DNA from: Streptomyces sp. WZ-12
GTDB taxonomy: Bacteria > Actinomycetota > Actinomycetes > Streptomycetales > Streptomycetaceae
Direction of reading: 5' to 3'
NCBI RefSeq assembly: GCF_028898845.1
Contig: NZ_CP118574.1
Location: forward strand, 6,993,001 to 7,057,000
Length of the DNA: 64,000 nucleotides
Made by a program: the position numbers and the translations under genes. The notes beneath the pieces are model-generated. The model had not been told where the DNA came from and did not search any database. It worked only from the letters and a program-made list of their open reading frames with translations. Of this stretch, positions 8,626 through 17,704 are shown piece by piece; position 1 is the stretch's first letter; each line of letters starts with the position of its first letter.

Positions 8626-9666
8626 CTATTCGACCCGCTCCATTCTGCCCTGCGGGCCGCCCGCGCCGTCCGCCGGGCGCACCGGCGACGACGGCACCTC
8701 CAGGGGAGCGGCCTCCGGGCCGCCGTCCAAACCGGCCGCCGCCACCCGCACCGGCAACGGATACACCGGGGGAGTGCCGCCGAACTCCGGGCAGTGCGCC
8801 TGGTGATCGCACCAGCCGCACAGCTTCGTCGGCCGCGGCCGCCAGTCGCCGGACTCCGTCGCCTGCCGGATCGCCTCCCACAGCGCCAGCAACTTCCGCT
8901 CCACGCCCCGCAGATCGCGCTCGTCCGGGTCGTACGTCAGCACGTCGCCGCTGCCCAGATAGACCAGTTGGAGCCGGCGCGGCACCACGCCCCGCAGCCG
9001 CCAGACCACCAGCGCGTAGAACTTCATCTGGAACAGCGCGCCCTCGGCGTACTGCGGCCTGGGCGCCTTCCCGGTCTTGTAGTCGACCAGGCGCACCTCG
9101 CCCGTCGGCGCCACGTCGACCCGGTCGATGAACCCCCGCAGCCGCAGCCCGGAATCGAGCACCGTCTCCACGAACAGCTCGCGGTCGGCCGGCTCCAGCC
9201 GCGTCGGGTCCTCCAGCGTGAACCAGCGATCCACCAGCTCGGCGGCCTGGGTCAGCCACTGCCCCAACTGCGCGCCGTCCGCGTCCTGGTCGAACAGCTC
9301 GGCCAGCTCCGGGCGCTTGGCCAGCAGCTTCTCCCACTCGACCGGCACCAGCGCGCGGGCCCCGTCCGCCGTGCGCTCCGCCGCGGGGGCGTCGAAGAGC
9401 CGCTCCAGCACCGCGTGCACGACCGTGCCGCGGGTGGCCGCCGGGCTCGGCTTCTCCGGCAGCTTGTCGATCACGCGGAAGCGGTAGAGCAGCGGGCACT
9501 GCATGAAGTCGCTCGCCCGCGACGGCGACAGCGCCTCCGGCGGCCGCGCCCCACCCCGCGCTGGCACCGCGGCCCCCGCCGGCGCCGCACCCTGCGCCGG
9601 CACCGCGGCCGCCCCCGGCCCGTCACCCGGTGCGTCCGCCTCGGTCTTCTCCGTGCTCCATCCCAT
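8626..9666 (-). CDS. RecB-like PD-(D/E)XK nuclease family protein
   Basis: 346 residues. After a low-complexity Ala/Pro-rich N-terminus (to about residue 45) comes LSPSRASDFMQCPLLYRFR, the N-terminal Fe-S cysteine region of AddB/RecB-like nucleases. Then come GTVVHAVLE, the nuclease core VDYKTGKAPRPQY with the catalytic Asp and Lys, and a C-terminal cysteine set (LCGWCDHQAHCPEF). Four cysteines spaced this way normally hold a 4Fe-4S cluster. ATG at 9666 is chosen because a PafBC-type promoter has its -10 TAGGGT only 7 bp upstream, predicting a leaderless mRNA. A longer open frame extends upstream but would include the promoter. Probable DNA repair role. Confidence 0.88.
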   Translation of the reverse strand: MGWSTEKTEADAPGDGPGAAAVPAQGAAPAGAAVPARGGARPPEALSPSRASDFMQCPLLYRFRVIDKLPEKPSPAATRGTVVHAVLERLFDAPAAERTADGARALVPVEWEKLLAKRPELAELFDQDADGAQLGQWLTQAAELVDRWFTLEDPTRLEPADRELFVETVLDSGLRLRGFIDRVDVAPTGEVRLVDYKTGKAPRPQYAEGALFQMKFYALVVWRLRGVVPRRLQLVYLGSGDVLTYDPDERDLRGVERKLLALWEAIRQATESGDWRPRPTKLCGWCDHQAHCPEFGGTPPVYPLPVRVAAAGLDGGPEAAPLEVPSSPVRPADGAGGPQGRMERVE

Positions 9667-9673
9667 GCCCAGA

Positions 9674-9696
9674 ACCCTACGGCCCACCACTGACAA
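9674..9696 (-). promoter_or_regulatory. PafBC-type (RecA-NDp) DNA damage promoter of the RecB-like nuclease
   Basis: Read on the minus strand: TTGTCAGTG, eight bases, then TAGGGT. This fits the actinobacterial damage-promoter pattern TTGTCRGTG-N8-TAGNNT at every specified position and at exact spacing. The -10 ends 7 bp before the ATG at 9666. PafB and PafC, which activate such promoters, are encoded at 25321-27293. Confidence 0.8.
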
Positions 9697-9864
9697 TCGC
9701 CGTCGGATCACAAACGGTGAGGTCACCACCGCCGCTCGCGCCCCGCAACGGATCACGGCCGGAAGCTCCGCATACCATCGACGTCGAGCACCTTTGCCCT
9801 GCATGATCGAGTTGTCAGGCAGTGCAGTGCAGGTGTGGAAGCCGTATTTCAACGAGGGGACGCC

Positions 9865-11166
9865 GTGGACGAGAGCGGGAAGCCGCAGGACCCCCAGGAG
9901 TCCGGGCAGGACCGGCCGCCCCAGCCGCCTGAGAGCGCGCCCGAGGGCTCCCAGGCGCCGTCGCGCCCACCGGGTCCGGCGCGGGGCACCGACCGGGAGA
10001 GCGCCACCCCCAAGGCCCCCGGCGGCGGCATCCTCATGGGGCGGCCCTTCGGCGTGCCGGTCTACGTGGCGCCCAGCTGGTTCCTGGTCGCCGCCCTCAT
10101 CACCTGGGTGTTCGGCGGCCAGTTGGACCGGGTCCTCCCGGAGTTGGGCGCCGCCCGCTACCTGGTCTCACTCTTCTTCGCGGTCGCCTTCTACGCCTCC
10201 GTGCTCGTCCACGAACTCGCCCACACCGTCGCGGCCCTCCGCTTCAAGCTGCCCGTCCGCCGGATCCAGCTCCAGTTCTTCGGCGGCGTCTCCGAGATAG
10301 AGAAGGAATCCGAGACCCCAGGCCGGGAGTTCGTGCTGGCCTTCGTCGGCCCGCTCCTCTCCCTCGTCCTCGCCGGCGTCTTCTACGTGGGCATGCGCCT
10401 GGTCGCACCGGACACCGTCCCGGGCGTGCTGCTCGCCGGCCTGATGATCTCCAACCTCATCGTCGCGGTCTTCAACCTGCTGCCCGGCCTGCCCCTGGAC
10501 GGCGGCCGGATGCTGCGCGCCGTCGTCTGGAAGATCACCGGCAGGCCGATGAGCGGCACCGTCGCCGCCGCCTGGGTCGGCCGCGCGCTCGCCGTCACCG
10601 TCCTCATCGGGCTGCCGCTGCTCACCCACACCGGCGCCCTCGGCCGGGCCCCCGAGGAGATCGGCGGCGCCGACTCGCTCACCGACGCGCTGCTCGCCGC
10701 CATCCTCGCCGCCATCATCTGGACCGGCGCCGGCAACAGCCTCCGCATGGCCCGGCTGCGCGAACGCCTCCCCGACCTCACCGCCCGTACGCTCACCCGG
10801 CGCGCCATCCCGATCGAGACCGACACCCCGCTCTCCGAGGCGCTGCGCCGAGCCAACGACGCCGGCGCCCGCGCCCTGGTCGTCGTCGACCGCCAGGGCT
10901 TCCCCACCGCCCTGGTCCGCGAGGCCGCCATCGTCGGCGTCCCCGAGCACCGTCGCCCCTGGGTCGCCGTCGGCAGCCTGGCCCAGGACCTCAAGGACGG
11001 CATGCGGGTCGGCGCCGAACTCGCCGGCGAGGACCTCCTGGACCACCTCCGCGCCACCCCCGCCACCGAGTACCTCGTCATCGAGCAGACCGGCGCGATC
11101 TACGGCGTCCTCTCCGCCGCCGACGTGGAACGCGCCTTCGTGGCCGCCATGGCGCGGCCTTCCTGA
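9865..11166 (+). CDS. M50 site-2-type membrane metalloprotease with CBS domains
   Basis: 433 residues. A cytosolic Pro-rich N-terminus is followed by membrane segments. The zinc motif HELAH lies in the membrane helix near residue 115 and the second zinc site NLLPGLPLDGG near residue 210, both diagnostic of S2P/SpoIVFB-type intramembrane proteases. Residues ~310-430 look like a pair of CBS domains (RAIPIETDTPLSEALRRAND and VLSAADVERAF). GTG at 9865 is chosen because AGGGGA lies directly upstream; another GTG at 9835 has none. It is divergent from the nuclease and heads the block leading to trmI. The substrate is unknown; S2P enzymes usually cleave anti-sigma factors or signal-peptide remnants. 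Confidence 0.9.
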   Translation: MDESGKPQDPQESGQDRPPQPPESAPEGSQAPSRPPGPARGTDRESATPKAPGGGILMGRPFGVPVYVAPSWFLVAALITWVFGGQLDRVLPELGAARYLVSLFFAVAFYASVLVHELAHTVAALRFKLPVRRIQLQFFGGVSEIEKESETPGREFVLAFVGPLLSLVLAGVFYVGMRLVAPDTVPGVLLAGLMISNLIVAVFNLLPGLPLDGGRMLRAVVWKITGRPMSGTVAAAWVGRALAVTVLIGLPLLTHTGALGRAPEEIGGADSLTDALLAAILAAIIWTGAGNSLRMARLRERLPDLTARTLTRRAIPIETDTPLSEALRRANDAGARALVVVDRQGFPTALVREAAIVGVPEHRRPWVAVGSLAQDLKDGMRVGAELAGEDLLDHLRATPATEYLVIEQTGAIYGVLSAADVERAFVAAMARPS

Positions 11167-11281
11167 AGAGCCGCCACGGCCGGGGCCGAGCCCGTCGGTG
11201 CAGGCCCCCGGCCCCCGTAGCGGGCGCCCCTCCCCACCGTCCCTGGTACGGAGGACGGCCAACGGCCGGTAGGCTGGTCAC

Positions 11282-12277
11282 ATGTCCGAACCGACCGGTG
11301 CCGCCCGCCGTCGCGGGCCCTTCAAGGTCGGGGACCAGGTCCAGCTCACCGACCCCAAGGGACGCCACTACACGTTCACGCTCGAAGAGGGCAAGAGCTT
11401 CCACACCCACAAGGGAGCCTTCCCCCACGACGAGCTGATCGGCGCGCCCGAGGGCAGTGTTGTCCGTACCACCGGAAACGTCGCCTATCTCGCGCTGCGT
11501 CCCCTGCTCCCCGACTACGTCCTGTCCATGCCCCGCGGTGCCGCCGTGGTCTACCCCAAGGACGCGGGGCAGATCCTGGCGATGGCCGACATCTTCCCCG
11601 GGGCCCGCGTCGTGGAGGCGGGGGTGGGGTCCGGCTCGCTGAGCAGCTTCCTGCTGCGCGCCATCGGCGACCACGGCATGCTGCACTCCTACGAGCGCCG
11701 CGCCGACTTCGCGGAGATCGCCACCCAGAACGTCGAGCGTTACTTCGGCGAACCGCACCCCGCCTGGACGCTCACCGTCGGCGACCTCCAGGACAACCTG
11801 TCCGACACCGACGTCGACCGCGTCATCCTGGACATGCTCGCCCCCTGGGAGTGCCTGGAGGCCGTCTCCAAGGCCCTGGTGCCCGGCGGCATCCTGTGCG
11901 CCTACGTGGCCACCACCACGCAGTTGGCCCGCACCGTCGAGGCGATCCGCGAACACGGCACCTTCAACGAGCCGTCGGCCTGGGAGACCATGGTCCGCAC
12001 CTGGCACGTGGAGGGCCTCGCCGTCCGCCCCGACCACCGCATGATCGGCCACACCGGCTTCCTGCTCACCGCCCGTCGGCTCGCCGACGGCGTGGAGCCC
12101 CCGCTGCGCCGCCGCCGACCGGCCAAGGGCGCCTACGGGGAGGACTACACCGGGCCGGGTGGGCGGGAAAAGGCCGCGCCGGGTGGGCGGGAAAAGGCCG
12201 CCACCGACAAGCCCGACGGCACCGCCACCGCGGATGTCGCCACCGACCTCACCGACGGTGCGCCCGAGCGCGACTGA
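11282..12277 (+). CDS. trmI: tRNA (adenine-58-N1)-methyltransferase
   Basis: 331 residues. The N-terminal domain carries the KVGDQVQLTDPKG and FHTHKG segments of actinobacterial TrmI. The Rossmann methyltransferase core has SAM motif I VVEAGVGSGSLS near residue 108 and motif IV DRVILDMLAPW. It makes m1A58 in the T-loop of tRNAs. TAGGCT at 11270-11275 lies 6 bp before the ATG, so the mRNA is probably leaderless. The C-terminal tail (from about residue 290) is not conserved and has an eight-residue duplication, PGGREKAA twice, made by a 24-bp tandem repeat at 12155-12202. trmI beside arc is the usual actinobacterial arrangement. Confidence 0.94.
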   Translation: MSEPTGAARRRGPFKVGDQVQLTDPKGRHYTFTLEEGKSFHTHKGAFPHDELIGAPEGSVVRTTGNVAYLALRPLLPDYVLSMPRGAAVVYPKDAGQILAMADIFPGARVVEAGVGSGSLSSFLLRAIGDHGMLHSYERRADFAEIATQNVERYFGEPHPAWTLTVGDLQDNLSDTDVDRVILDMLAPWECLEAVSKALVPGGILCAYVATTTQLARTVEAIREHGTFNEPSAWETMVRTWHVEGLAVRPDHRMIGHTGFLLTARRLADGVEPPLRRRRPAKGAYGEDYTGPGGREKAAPGGREKAATDKPDGTATADVATDLTDGAPERD

Positions 12278-12305
12278 CGCCAGGGCCCAACCACCCGAAC
12301 CGACC

Positions 12306-12360
12306 GGCGCCGCCGACGAGTTCCCCCGCGCGGGAACCGTCGGCGGCGCCGTTTCGTTCT
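12306..12360 (+). terminator. Rho-independent terminator after trmI
   Basis: GGCGCCGCCGAC...GTTCCC (12306-12325) pairs with GGGAAC...GTCGGCGGCGCC (12332-12350) with one bulged base and a 6-base loop. It is followed by GTTTCGTTCT. It closes the trmI transcript before the gene at 12492. Confidence 0.85.
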
Positions 12361-12491
12361 CCTCGTGGACCGGTGCAAAGGACGCGTGCGGAAAGTGCGT
12401 GAACTCCGCCCCGCCGGTTCCTTGCCGCCCCCGCCTGTGGAACGATGCTGGGCACTCCCACCGCCACAGCACCTCACAGGAGTTACCGCAC

Positions 12492-13079
12492 GTGCAGCCC
12501 TTGGCAGGCCAGGACCTGTTGCACACCCAGCCCCACCCCATGCACTGGCTCGCCACCGCCACCGCCATCTCGGCGGTGATCGCGGTCTCGTCCCTGTTCC
12601 AGCCCGTCGGCGCGAGCGCCACCGCCGTCGGCAACTCCACCGCCAAGTCCGCCCCGGTGGCCGCGGCGCCCGACCCGAGCCGGGTGGCGTTCCCGGTCAA
12701 CTGCGGCCCCAACCGCGTGGACGTGGTGGAGAAGGTGTCCGGTGACCTCGACGGCGCTGGCGGCACCCAGACCGTCGCCGTGGTCCGTTGTCACAGCGAG
12801 GCCGGCACCCCGCCCAGCGGCGTCTACGTCCTTGCGCAGCCCTCCGGTTCCACGGCCGCGCCCCGTATCGTGGCGACGCTCCTGGCGCCCGCCCAACGAC
12901 TCTCCGTCCAGGGCCTCGACCTCCAGGGGCGGGTGGTCTCCGCGACCGTCCAGGGCTACTCCTCGCCCGACGTCCCGCGCTACCTCCCGGACGTGCACAA
13001 GACCCTCAAGTGGCAATGGCAGGGCGGGAAGTTCGTCCAGCGCGAACTCCCCGCCACTACGGCGACCGAGGGTGCCTGA
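12492..13079 (+). CDS. Hypothetical secreted or membrane-anchored protein
   Basis: 195 residues, not assigned to a family. GTG at 12492 is chosen because AGGAG lies at 12478-12482, nine bases upstream; upstream starts in the same frame would overlap trmI and its terminator. One hydrophobic segment (residues ~19-40) begins after HPMHW and ends near GASA, so it is either an uncleaved signal anchor or a signal peptide. The rest is a soluble beta-rich-looking domain with two cysteines (VNCGPN and VVRCHSE) that could pair outside the cell. Similar proteins sit beside arc in other Streptomyces as far as I recall. Function unknown. Confidence 0.75.
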   Translation: MQPLAGQDLLHTQPHPMHWLATATAISAVIAVSSLFQPVGASATAVGNSTAKSAPVAAAPDPSRVAFPVNCGPNRVDVVEKVSGDLDGAGGTQTVAVVRCHSEAGTPPSGVYVLAQPSGSTAAPRIVATLLAPAQRLSVQGLDLQGRVVSATVQGYSSPDVPRYLPDVHKTLKWQWQGGKFVQRELPATTATEGA

Positions 13080-13172
13080 TCCGTCGCGCGACGTGTGTGC
13101 GTCCGGGGCTCGTCTACGCCCCGCCTACGCCGCGTCCGCGAAGCGTCTACGCCCTGTCAGCAACCCTGTTGC

Positions 13173-13463
13173 TCAGGCATCCGGTCCGTAGACCTCGACG
13201 CCGTCCGAGACCCGGCGCACGTGAATGCAGTCGCCGGGGCACTCGTTGGCCGAGTCCCGCACGTCGTTGAGGAGCGGCAGCGGCACGGGCGTTGTGGCGC
13301 CCTGCTCCTGCAACAGCTCGTCGGCGGGGCTCTTCACATAGGCCAGGCCGTCGATGTCGAGCTCGAAGACCTCGGGCGCGTATTGCGCGCAGATCCCGTC
13401 CCCGGTGCACAGATCCTGGTCGATCCAGACTTCGAGCTCCGGTGCTTCGTCCTGCGCGGTCAT
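13173..13463 (-). CDS. Ferredoxin, 3Fe-4S/4Fe-4S single-cluster type
   Basis: 96 residues, acidic. The cluster ligands are in LCTGDGICAQYAPEVF (N-terminal pair) and NECPGDCIHV (C-terminal), typical of Streptomyces small ferredoxins that feed cytochromes P450 or other oxygenases. The middle (PADELLQEQGATTPVPLP) is the variable loop. ATG at 13463 is preceded on the minus strand by GGCAGGCGAG. It stands alone between the gene ending at 13079 and arc, divergent from arc. No P450 is in the window, so its redox partner is unknown. Confidence 0.92.
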   Translation of the reverse strand: MTAQDEAPELEVWIDQDLCTGDGICAQYAPEVFELDIDGLAYVKSPADELLQEQGATTPVPLPLLNDVRDSANECPGDCIHVRRVSDGVEVYGPDA

Positions 13464-13712
13464 CTCGCCTGCCGTTCCTGCTTACGTGAACCGTTTTTGT
13501 CTAAGTGGCGCCAGCCCTGACGGGTGTTGACCGTCTCGACGATACAACCGCTCGCTTTCCGATGTTGTTGGGTGGGTATTCCCCTGGCGTGAGGACGTGC
13601 GCAAGGGTGAAGATCGGACACACCCCGACAGTCTTTTCGATCTAGGGGTTTCAACCTGCACCGGCCCAGGTAGGGTCTGGAAGCGTCCAGCTCCTTGGAG
13701 GAGGTGAGGACC

Positions 13713-15479
13713 GTGGCAGCCCACGACGACGACATCAACCGCGGCATCCGGCCCGGGCGCGGGTCTGAAGATCCAGCCGGTCAGGTTGCCTATCTTGAGC
13801 AGGAGATCGCCGTCCTGCGACGCAAGCTCGCCGACTCTCCGCGGCACACGAGGATTCTCGAAGAGCGGATCGTCGAGTTGCAGACCAACCTGGCCGGCGT
13901 TTCCGCCCAGAACGAACGCCTCGCCAATACGCTCCGCGAGGCCCGCGACCAGATCGTCGCCCTCAAGGAAGAGGTCGACCGACTCGCGCAGCCGCCGGCA
14001 GGATTCGGCGTCTTCCTGCAGGCGAACGACGACGACACCGTCGACATCTTCACCGGGGGCCGCAAGCTCCGGGTGAACGTCAGCCCCAGCGTCGAGGCCG
14101 AAGACCTCCGGCGCGGCCAAGAGGTGATGCTCAACGAAGCACTCAACGTGGTCGCGGCGATGGAGTTCGAGTCCGCCGGCGACATCGTCACGCTCAAGGA
14201 GATCCTTGAGGACGGCGAGCGCGCGCTGGTGATCGGGCACACCGACGAGGAGCGGGTGGTGCGGCTCGCTGAGCCGCTGCTGGACATCACCATCCGCCCC
14301 GGCGACGCCCTGCTGCTCGACTCCCGTTCCGGGTACGTCTACGAGGTCATCCCCAAGAGCGAGGTCGAGGAACTGGTCCTCGAAGAGGTCCCGGACATCG
14401 ACTACACCAAGATCGGCGGTCTGAGCGGTCAGATCGAGCAGATCCGGGATGCGGTCGAGCTCCCCTACCTCTACCCCGACCTCTTCAAGGAGCACGAACT
14501 CCGCCCGCCCAAGGGCGTCTTGCTCTACGGCCCGCCCGGCTGCGGCAAGACCCTCATCGCCAAGGCGGTCGCCAACTCCCTTGCCAAGAAGGTCGCCGAG
14601 GTGACCGGGCAGCCCGCGGGGAAGAGCTTCTTCCTGAACATCAAGGGCCCGGAGCTGCTCAACAAGTACGTCGGCGAGACGGAGCGGCACATCCGGCTGG
14701 TCTTCCAACGCGCCAGGGAGAAGGCGAGCGAGGGCACGCCCGTCATCGTCTTCTTCGACGAGATGGACTCGCTCTTCCGCACCCGCGGATCCGGCGTCAG
14801 CTCGGACGTGGAGAACACCATCGTCCCGCAGCTGCTCTCCGAGATCGACGGCGTCGAGGGCCTGGAAAACGTGATCGTCATCGGTGCCTCGAACCGCGAG
14901 GACATGATCGACCCCGCGATCCTGCGCCCCGGCCGGCTCGACGTGAAGATCAAGATCGAGCGTCCGGACGCCGAGGCGGCCAAGGACATCTTCTCGAAGT
15001 ACCTGACCGAAAGGCTTCCGCTGCACTCCGACGATCTCGCCGAACACGGGAATTCCCGCAAGGCGGCGGTCAGCGGAATGATCCAGTCGGTCGTCGAGCA
15101 GATGTACGCGGAATCCGAGGAAAATCGCTTCCTGGAGGTCACCTATGCCAATGGTGACAAGGAAGTCCTCTACTTCAAGGACTTCAACTCCGGCGCGATG
15201 ATCGAGAACATCGTGGGACGTGCCAAGAAGATGGCCATCAAGGCTTTCCTTGAGCACAACCAGAAAGGTCTGCGGGTCTCCCACCTCCTCCAGGCATGCG
15301 TGGATGAGTTCAAGGAGAACGAGGACCTGCCCAACACCACCAACCCGGACGACTGGGCCCGTATCTCCGGAAAGAAGGGCGAGCGGATCGTCTACATCCG
15401 CACCCTGGTCACCGGAAAGCAGGGCGCGGACACCGGCCGCTCCATCGACACGGTGGCGAATACCGGCCAATACCTGTAA
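13713..15479 (+). CDS. arc: Proteasome-associated AAA ATPase (Arc/Mpa)
   Basis: 588 residues, the usual size. Residues ~20-80 form the coiled coil ([17 protein letters not shown] onward) that binds Pup; two OB domains follow, then the AAA module with Walker A GPPGCGKT, Walker [11 protein letters not shown] and the arginine-finger region. The C-terminus ends in QYL, with the penultimate tyrosine needed to open the 20S gate. GTG at 13713 is chosen for the GGAGGTGAGGA upstream (13698-13710); an upstream in-frame start would overlap it. A TAGGGT -10-like box lies at ~13671. It unfolds pupylated proteins and feeds them to PrcAB encoded downstream. Confidence 0.97.
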   Translation: MAAHDDDINRGIRPGRGSEDPAGQVAYLEQEIAVLRRKLADSPRHTRILEERIVELQTNLAGVSAQNERLANTLREARDQIVALKEEVDRLAQPPAGFGVFLQANDDDTVDIFTGGRKLRVNVSPSVEAEDLRRGQEVMLNEALNVVAAMEFESAGDIVTLKEILEDGERALVIGHTDEERVVRLAEPLLDITIRPGDALLLDSRSGYVYEVIPKSEVEELVLEEVPDIDYTKIGGLSGQIEQIRDAVELPYLYPDLFKEHELRPPKGVLLYGPPGCGKTLIAKAVANSLAKKVAEVTGQPAGKSFFLNIKGPELLNKYVGETERHIRLVFQRAREKASEGTPVIVFFDEMDSLFRTRGSGVSSDVENTIVPQLLSEIDGVEGLENVIVIGASNREDMIDPAILRPGRLDVKIKIERPDAEAAKDIFSKYLTERLPLHSDDLAEHGNSRKAAVSGMIQSVVEQMYAESEENRFLEVTYANGDKEVLYFKDFNSGAMIENIVGRAKKMAIKAFLEHNQKGLRVSHLLQACVDEFKENEDLPNTTNPDDWARISGKKGERIVYIRTLVTGKQGADTGRSIDTVANTGQYL

Positions 15480-15487
15480 CGCCGCTC

Positions 15488-15534
15488 TCCGGCTGCGGAT
15501 GTCCTGCACGGGGCGTCCGCAGCCGGACGCTTTT
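15488..15534 (+). terminator. Rho-independent terminator after arc
   Basis: A perfect 12-bp stem, TCCGGCTGCGGA (15488-15499) with TCCGCAGCCGGA (15516-15527), 16-base loop, followed by CGCTTTT. It separates arc from the dop transcript. Confidence 0.88.
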
Positions 15535-15633
15535 CCGGGGCGTGCCCACCGCCCGGGTGAGCCAGCGACGGATCAGGGAAAACCGGACTGGAGCAATGAC
15601 TGTAATGATCTCCCCAGCGCCGCAAAGGCGTTC

Positions 15634-15708
15634 TAGGCTCTTCGGTACCGCTGCGTCTCGCTGTGCGGACGCGGGGAACGTACACGGACCGGAAGCGCAG
15701 CGGTTTTT
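15634..15708 (+). promoter_or_regulatory. Putative dop promoter and terminator-like leader hairpin
   Basis: A TAGGCT -10-like box at 15634-15639 predicts a start near 15646. At that point begins ACCGCTGCG (15647-15655), which pairs perfectly with CGCAGCGGT (15696-15704), followed by T5 (15704-15708). Nested smaller pairings exist inside. T-tracts after stems are rare in this genome, so this could be a leader terminator 46 bp before the dop start codon. The rest of 15535-15753 shows nothing I can name. Confidence 0.45.
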
Positions 15709-15753
15709 GAGCGCCTGCCCCATCCGGGGGCGCCGCCGGGCAAGGAGGGCCGC

Positions 15754-17265
15754 ATGACCGTACGGCGAGTAATGGGAATCGAGACGGAGTACGGGATCTC
15801 CGTCCCCGGCCACCCGAACGCCAATGCCATGCTCACCTCGTCCCAGGTCGTCAACGCCTACGCGGCCGCGATGCACCGGGCACGACGTGCTCGCTGGGAC
15901 TTCGAGGAGGAGAACCCGCTGCGGGACGCCCGCGGCTTCGACCTCGCCCGCGAGGCCGCCGACGCCAGCCAGCTCACGGACGAGGACATCGGCCTGGCCA
16001 ACGTCATCCTCACCAACGGGGCCAGGCTCTACGTCGACCACGCCCACCCCGAGTACAGCGCCCCCGAGGTCACCAACCCGCGGGACGCGGTGCTCTGGGA
16101 CAAGGCCGGCGAGCGGATCATGGCCGAGGCCGCCGAGCGGGCGTCCCAGGTACCCGGTGCCCAGCCCATCCACCTCTACAAGAACAACACCGACAACAAG
16201 GGCGCCTCCTACGGGACGCACGAGAACTACCTGATGAAACGGGAGACCCCGTTTTCGGACATCGTGCGGCACCTGACGCCGTTCTTCGTCTCCCGGCAGG
16301 TGGTCACCGGCGCCGGACGGGTCGGCATCGGCCAGGACGGGCACGAGCACGGCTTCCAGATCAGCCAGCGCGCCGACTACTTCGAGGTGGAGGTGGGCCT
16401 GGAGACGACCCTCAAGCGGCCCATCATCAACACCCGCGACGAGCCGCACGCGGACGCGGAGAAGTACCGCCGGCTGCACGTGATCATCGGCGACGCCAAC
16501 CTCTCCGAGATCTCCACGTACCTGAAGCTGGGCACCACCGCGCTGGTGCTGTCCATGATCGAGGACGGCTTCATCGCCGTCGATCTCGCCGTCGACCAGC
16601 CGGTCCGCGCCCTGCACCAGGTCTCGCACGACCCGTCGCTGAGCCATCTGGTCACGCTCCGCAGCGGCCGCACGCTGACCGCGGTGCAACTCCAGATGGA
16701 GTACTTCGAGCTGGCCCGCAAGTACGTCGAGGACCGCTACGGCGCGGACGCGGACGAGCAGACCAGGGACGTGCTCTCCCGGTGGGAGGACGTGCTGGGG
16801 CGGCTGGAGAACGACCCGATGAGCCTGGCCGGGGAGCTGGACTGGGTCGCCAAACGGGAGCTCATGGAGGGCTACCGCCGCCGTGACGGCCTGGACTGGG
16901 ACGCCGCCCGGCTGCACCTCATCGACCTCCAGTACGCCGACGTGCGCGCCGAGAAGGGCCTGTACAACCGTCTGGCGGCCCGCGGCCGGATCCAGCGGCT
17001 GTTGGACGAGCCGGCGGTGGAGCGGGCCGAGCTGAAGCCTCCGGAGGACACCAGGGCCTATTTCCGGGGGCGTTGCCTGGAGCAGTACGCGGACGATGTG
17101 GCCGCGGCCTCGTGGGATTCGGTCATCTTCGACCTGCCCGGTCGGGACTCCCTGCAGCGGGTGCCCACGCTGGAGCCGCTGCGCGGGACCCGTAAGCACG
17201 TCAAGGAGCTACTGGATCGTTGCCGTACGGCAGAGGAGCTGGTCAGGACGTTGTCCGGGCGCTGA
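15754..17265 (+). CDS. dop: Deamidase/depupylase of Pup
   Basis: 503 residues. A carboxylate-amine-ligase-like fold. Starts with [10 protein letters not shown] (Mg-binding Glu), then [20 protein letters not shown] with the catalytic Asp, [20 protein letters not shown], and [20 protein letters not shown]. Compared with PafA in this window it has the Dop-specific insertion near residues 45-80 ([18 protein letters not shown]). It converts Pup's C-terminal Gln to Glu so PafA can use it, and removes Pup from targets. AAGGAGG precedes the ATG. Pup here ends in GGQ, so Dop is needed. It is followed by pup after 188 bp. Confidence 0.97.
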   Translation: MTVRRVMGIETEYGISVPGHPNANAMLTSSQVVNAYAAAMHRARRARWDFEEENPLRDARGFDLAREAADASQLTDEDIGLANVILTNGARLYVDHAHPEYSAPEVTNPRDAVLWDKAGERIMAEAAERASQVPGAQPIHLYKNNTDNKGASYGTHENYLMKRETPFSDIVRHLTPFFVSRQVVTGAGRVGIGQDGHEHGFQISQRADYFEVEVGLETTLKRPIINTRDEPHADAEKYRRLHVIIGDANLSEISTYLKLGTTALVLSMIEDGFIAVDLAVDQPVRALHQVSHDPSLSHLVTLRSGRTLTAVQLQMEYFELARKYVEDRYGADADEQTRDVLSRWEDVLGRLENDPMSLAGELDWVAKRELMEGYRRRDGLDWDAARLHLIDLQYADVRAEKGLYNRLAARGRIQRLLDEPAVERAELKPPEDTRAYFRGRCLEQYADDVAAASWDSVIFDLPGRDSLQRVPTLEPLRGTRKHVKELLDRCRTAEELVRTLSGR

Positions 17266-17371
17266 GGCGGGGCAGGTGCATGGCAAATCCGCCATGATCC
17301 ACGGCCGTTCGACGGCTGAAAGGGGCGCGGTGCGGGAATCATCGAGGTGACTCCCGGGCGTTGCAGGAAGT

Positions 17372-17403
17372 GCAGGGCCGATGTCGGACCCTGCTTGTAG
17401 GGT
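17372..17403 (+). promoter_or_regulatory. Probable pup promoter with overlapping inverted repeat
   Basis: TAGGGT at 17398-17403 is a good -10 box 50 bp before the pup start. Just upstream is a perfect inverted repeat GCAGGG-N11-CCCTGC (17372-17394) that covers the -35 to -10 spacer, so a bound protein could control pup separately from dop. Another small repeat CATGGC-N6-GCCATG lies at 17279-17296. Confidence 0.4.
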
Positions 17404-17453
17404 CGGATCTTGAAGGTCACATCGAGCGGGGCAAACCGAGCGGGGTGAGGGAT

Positions 17454-17672
17454 ATGGCGACCAAGGACACCGGCGGCGGACAGCAGCGGGCCACCCGGTC
17501 CACCGAAGAGGTCGAGGAGCAGGCCCAGGACGCAGAGGTCTCGGGGGATCTCAAGGAGCGTCAGGAGAAATTGTCCGACGACGTCGATTCCGTTCTGGAC
17601 GAGATTGACGATGTCCTTGAGGAAAATGCCGAGGATTTCGTGCGGTCATTTGTCCAAAAAGGCGGACAGTAA
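17454..17672 (+). CDS. pup: Prokaryotic ubiquitin-like protein
   Basis: 72 residues, acidic and largely disordered as expected. The C-terminal half ([20 protein letters not shown]) forms the helix bound by the Arc coiled coil, and the protein ends [11 protein letters not shown]. The final Gln means it is made as an inactive precursor that Dop deamidates. ATG at 17454 is chosen because GGGGTGAGG precedes it and the family starts MATKDTGGG. Located between dop and the proteasome subunits as in other Streptomyces. Confidence 0.97.
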   Translation: MATKDTGGGQQRATRSTEEVEEQAQDAEVSGDLKERQEKLSDDVDSVLDEIDDVLEENAEDFVRSFVQKGGQ

Positions 17673-17704
17673 GCGCAAATCGGGCGCTTATCTCTGACGC
17701 TCGC

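Noticed and set aside
12159..12491. Extended N-terminus of the hypothetical protein at 12492
   Set aside because: It would overlap trmI and its terminator and lacks a ribosome site; AGGAG supports GTG at 12492.
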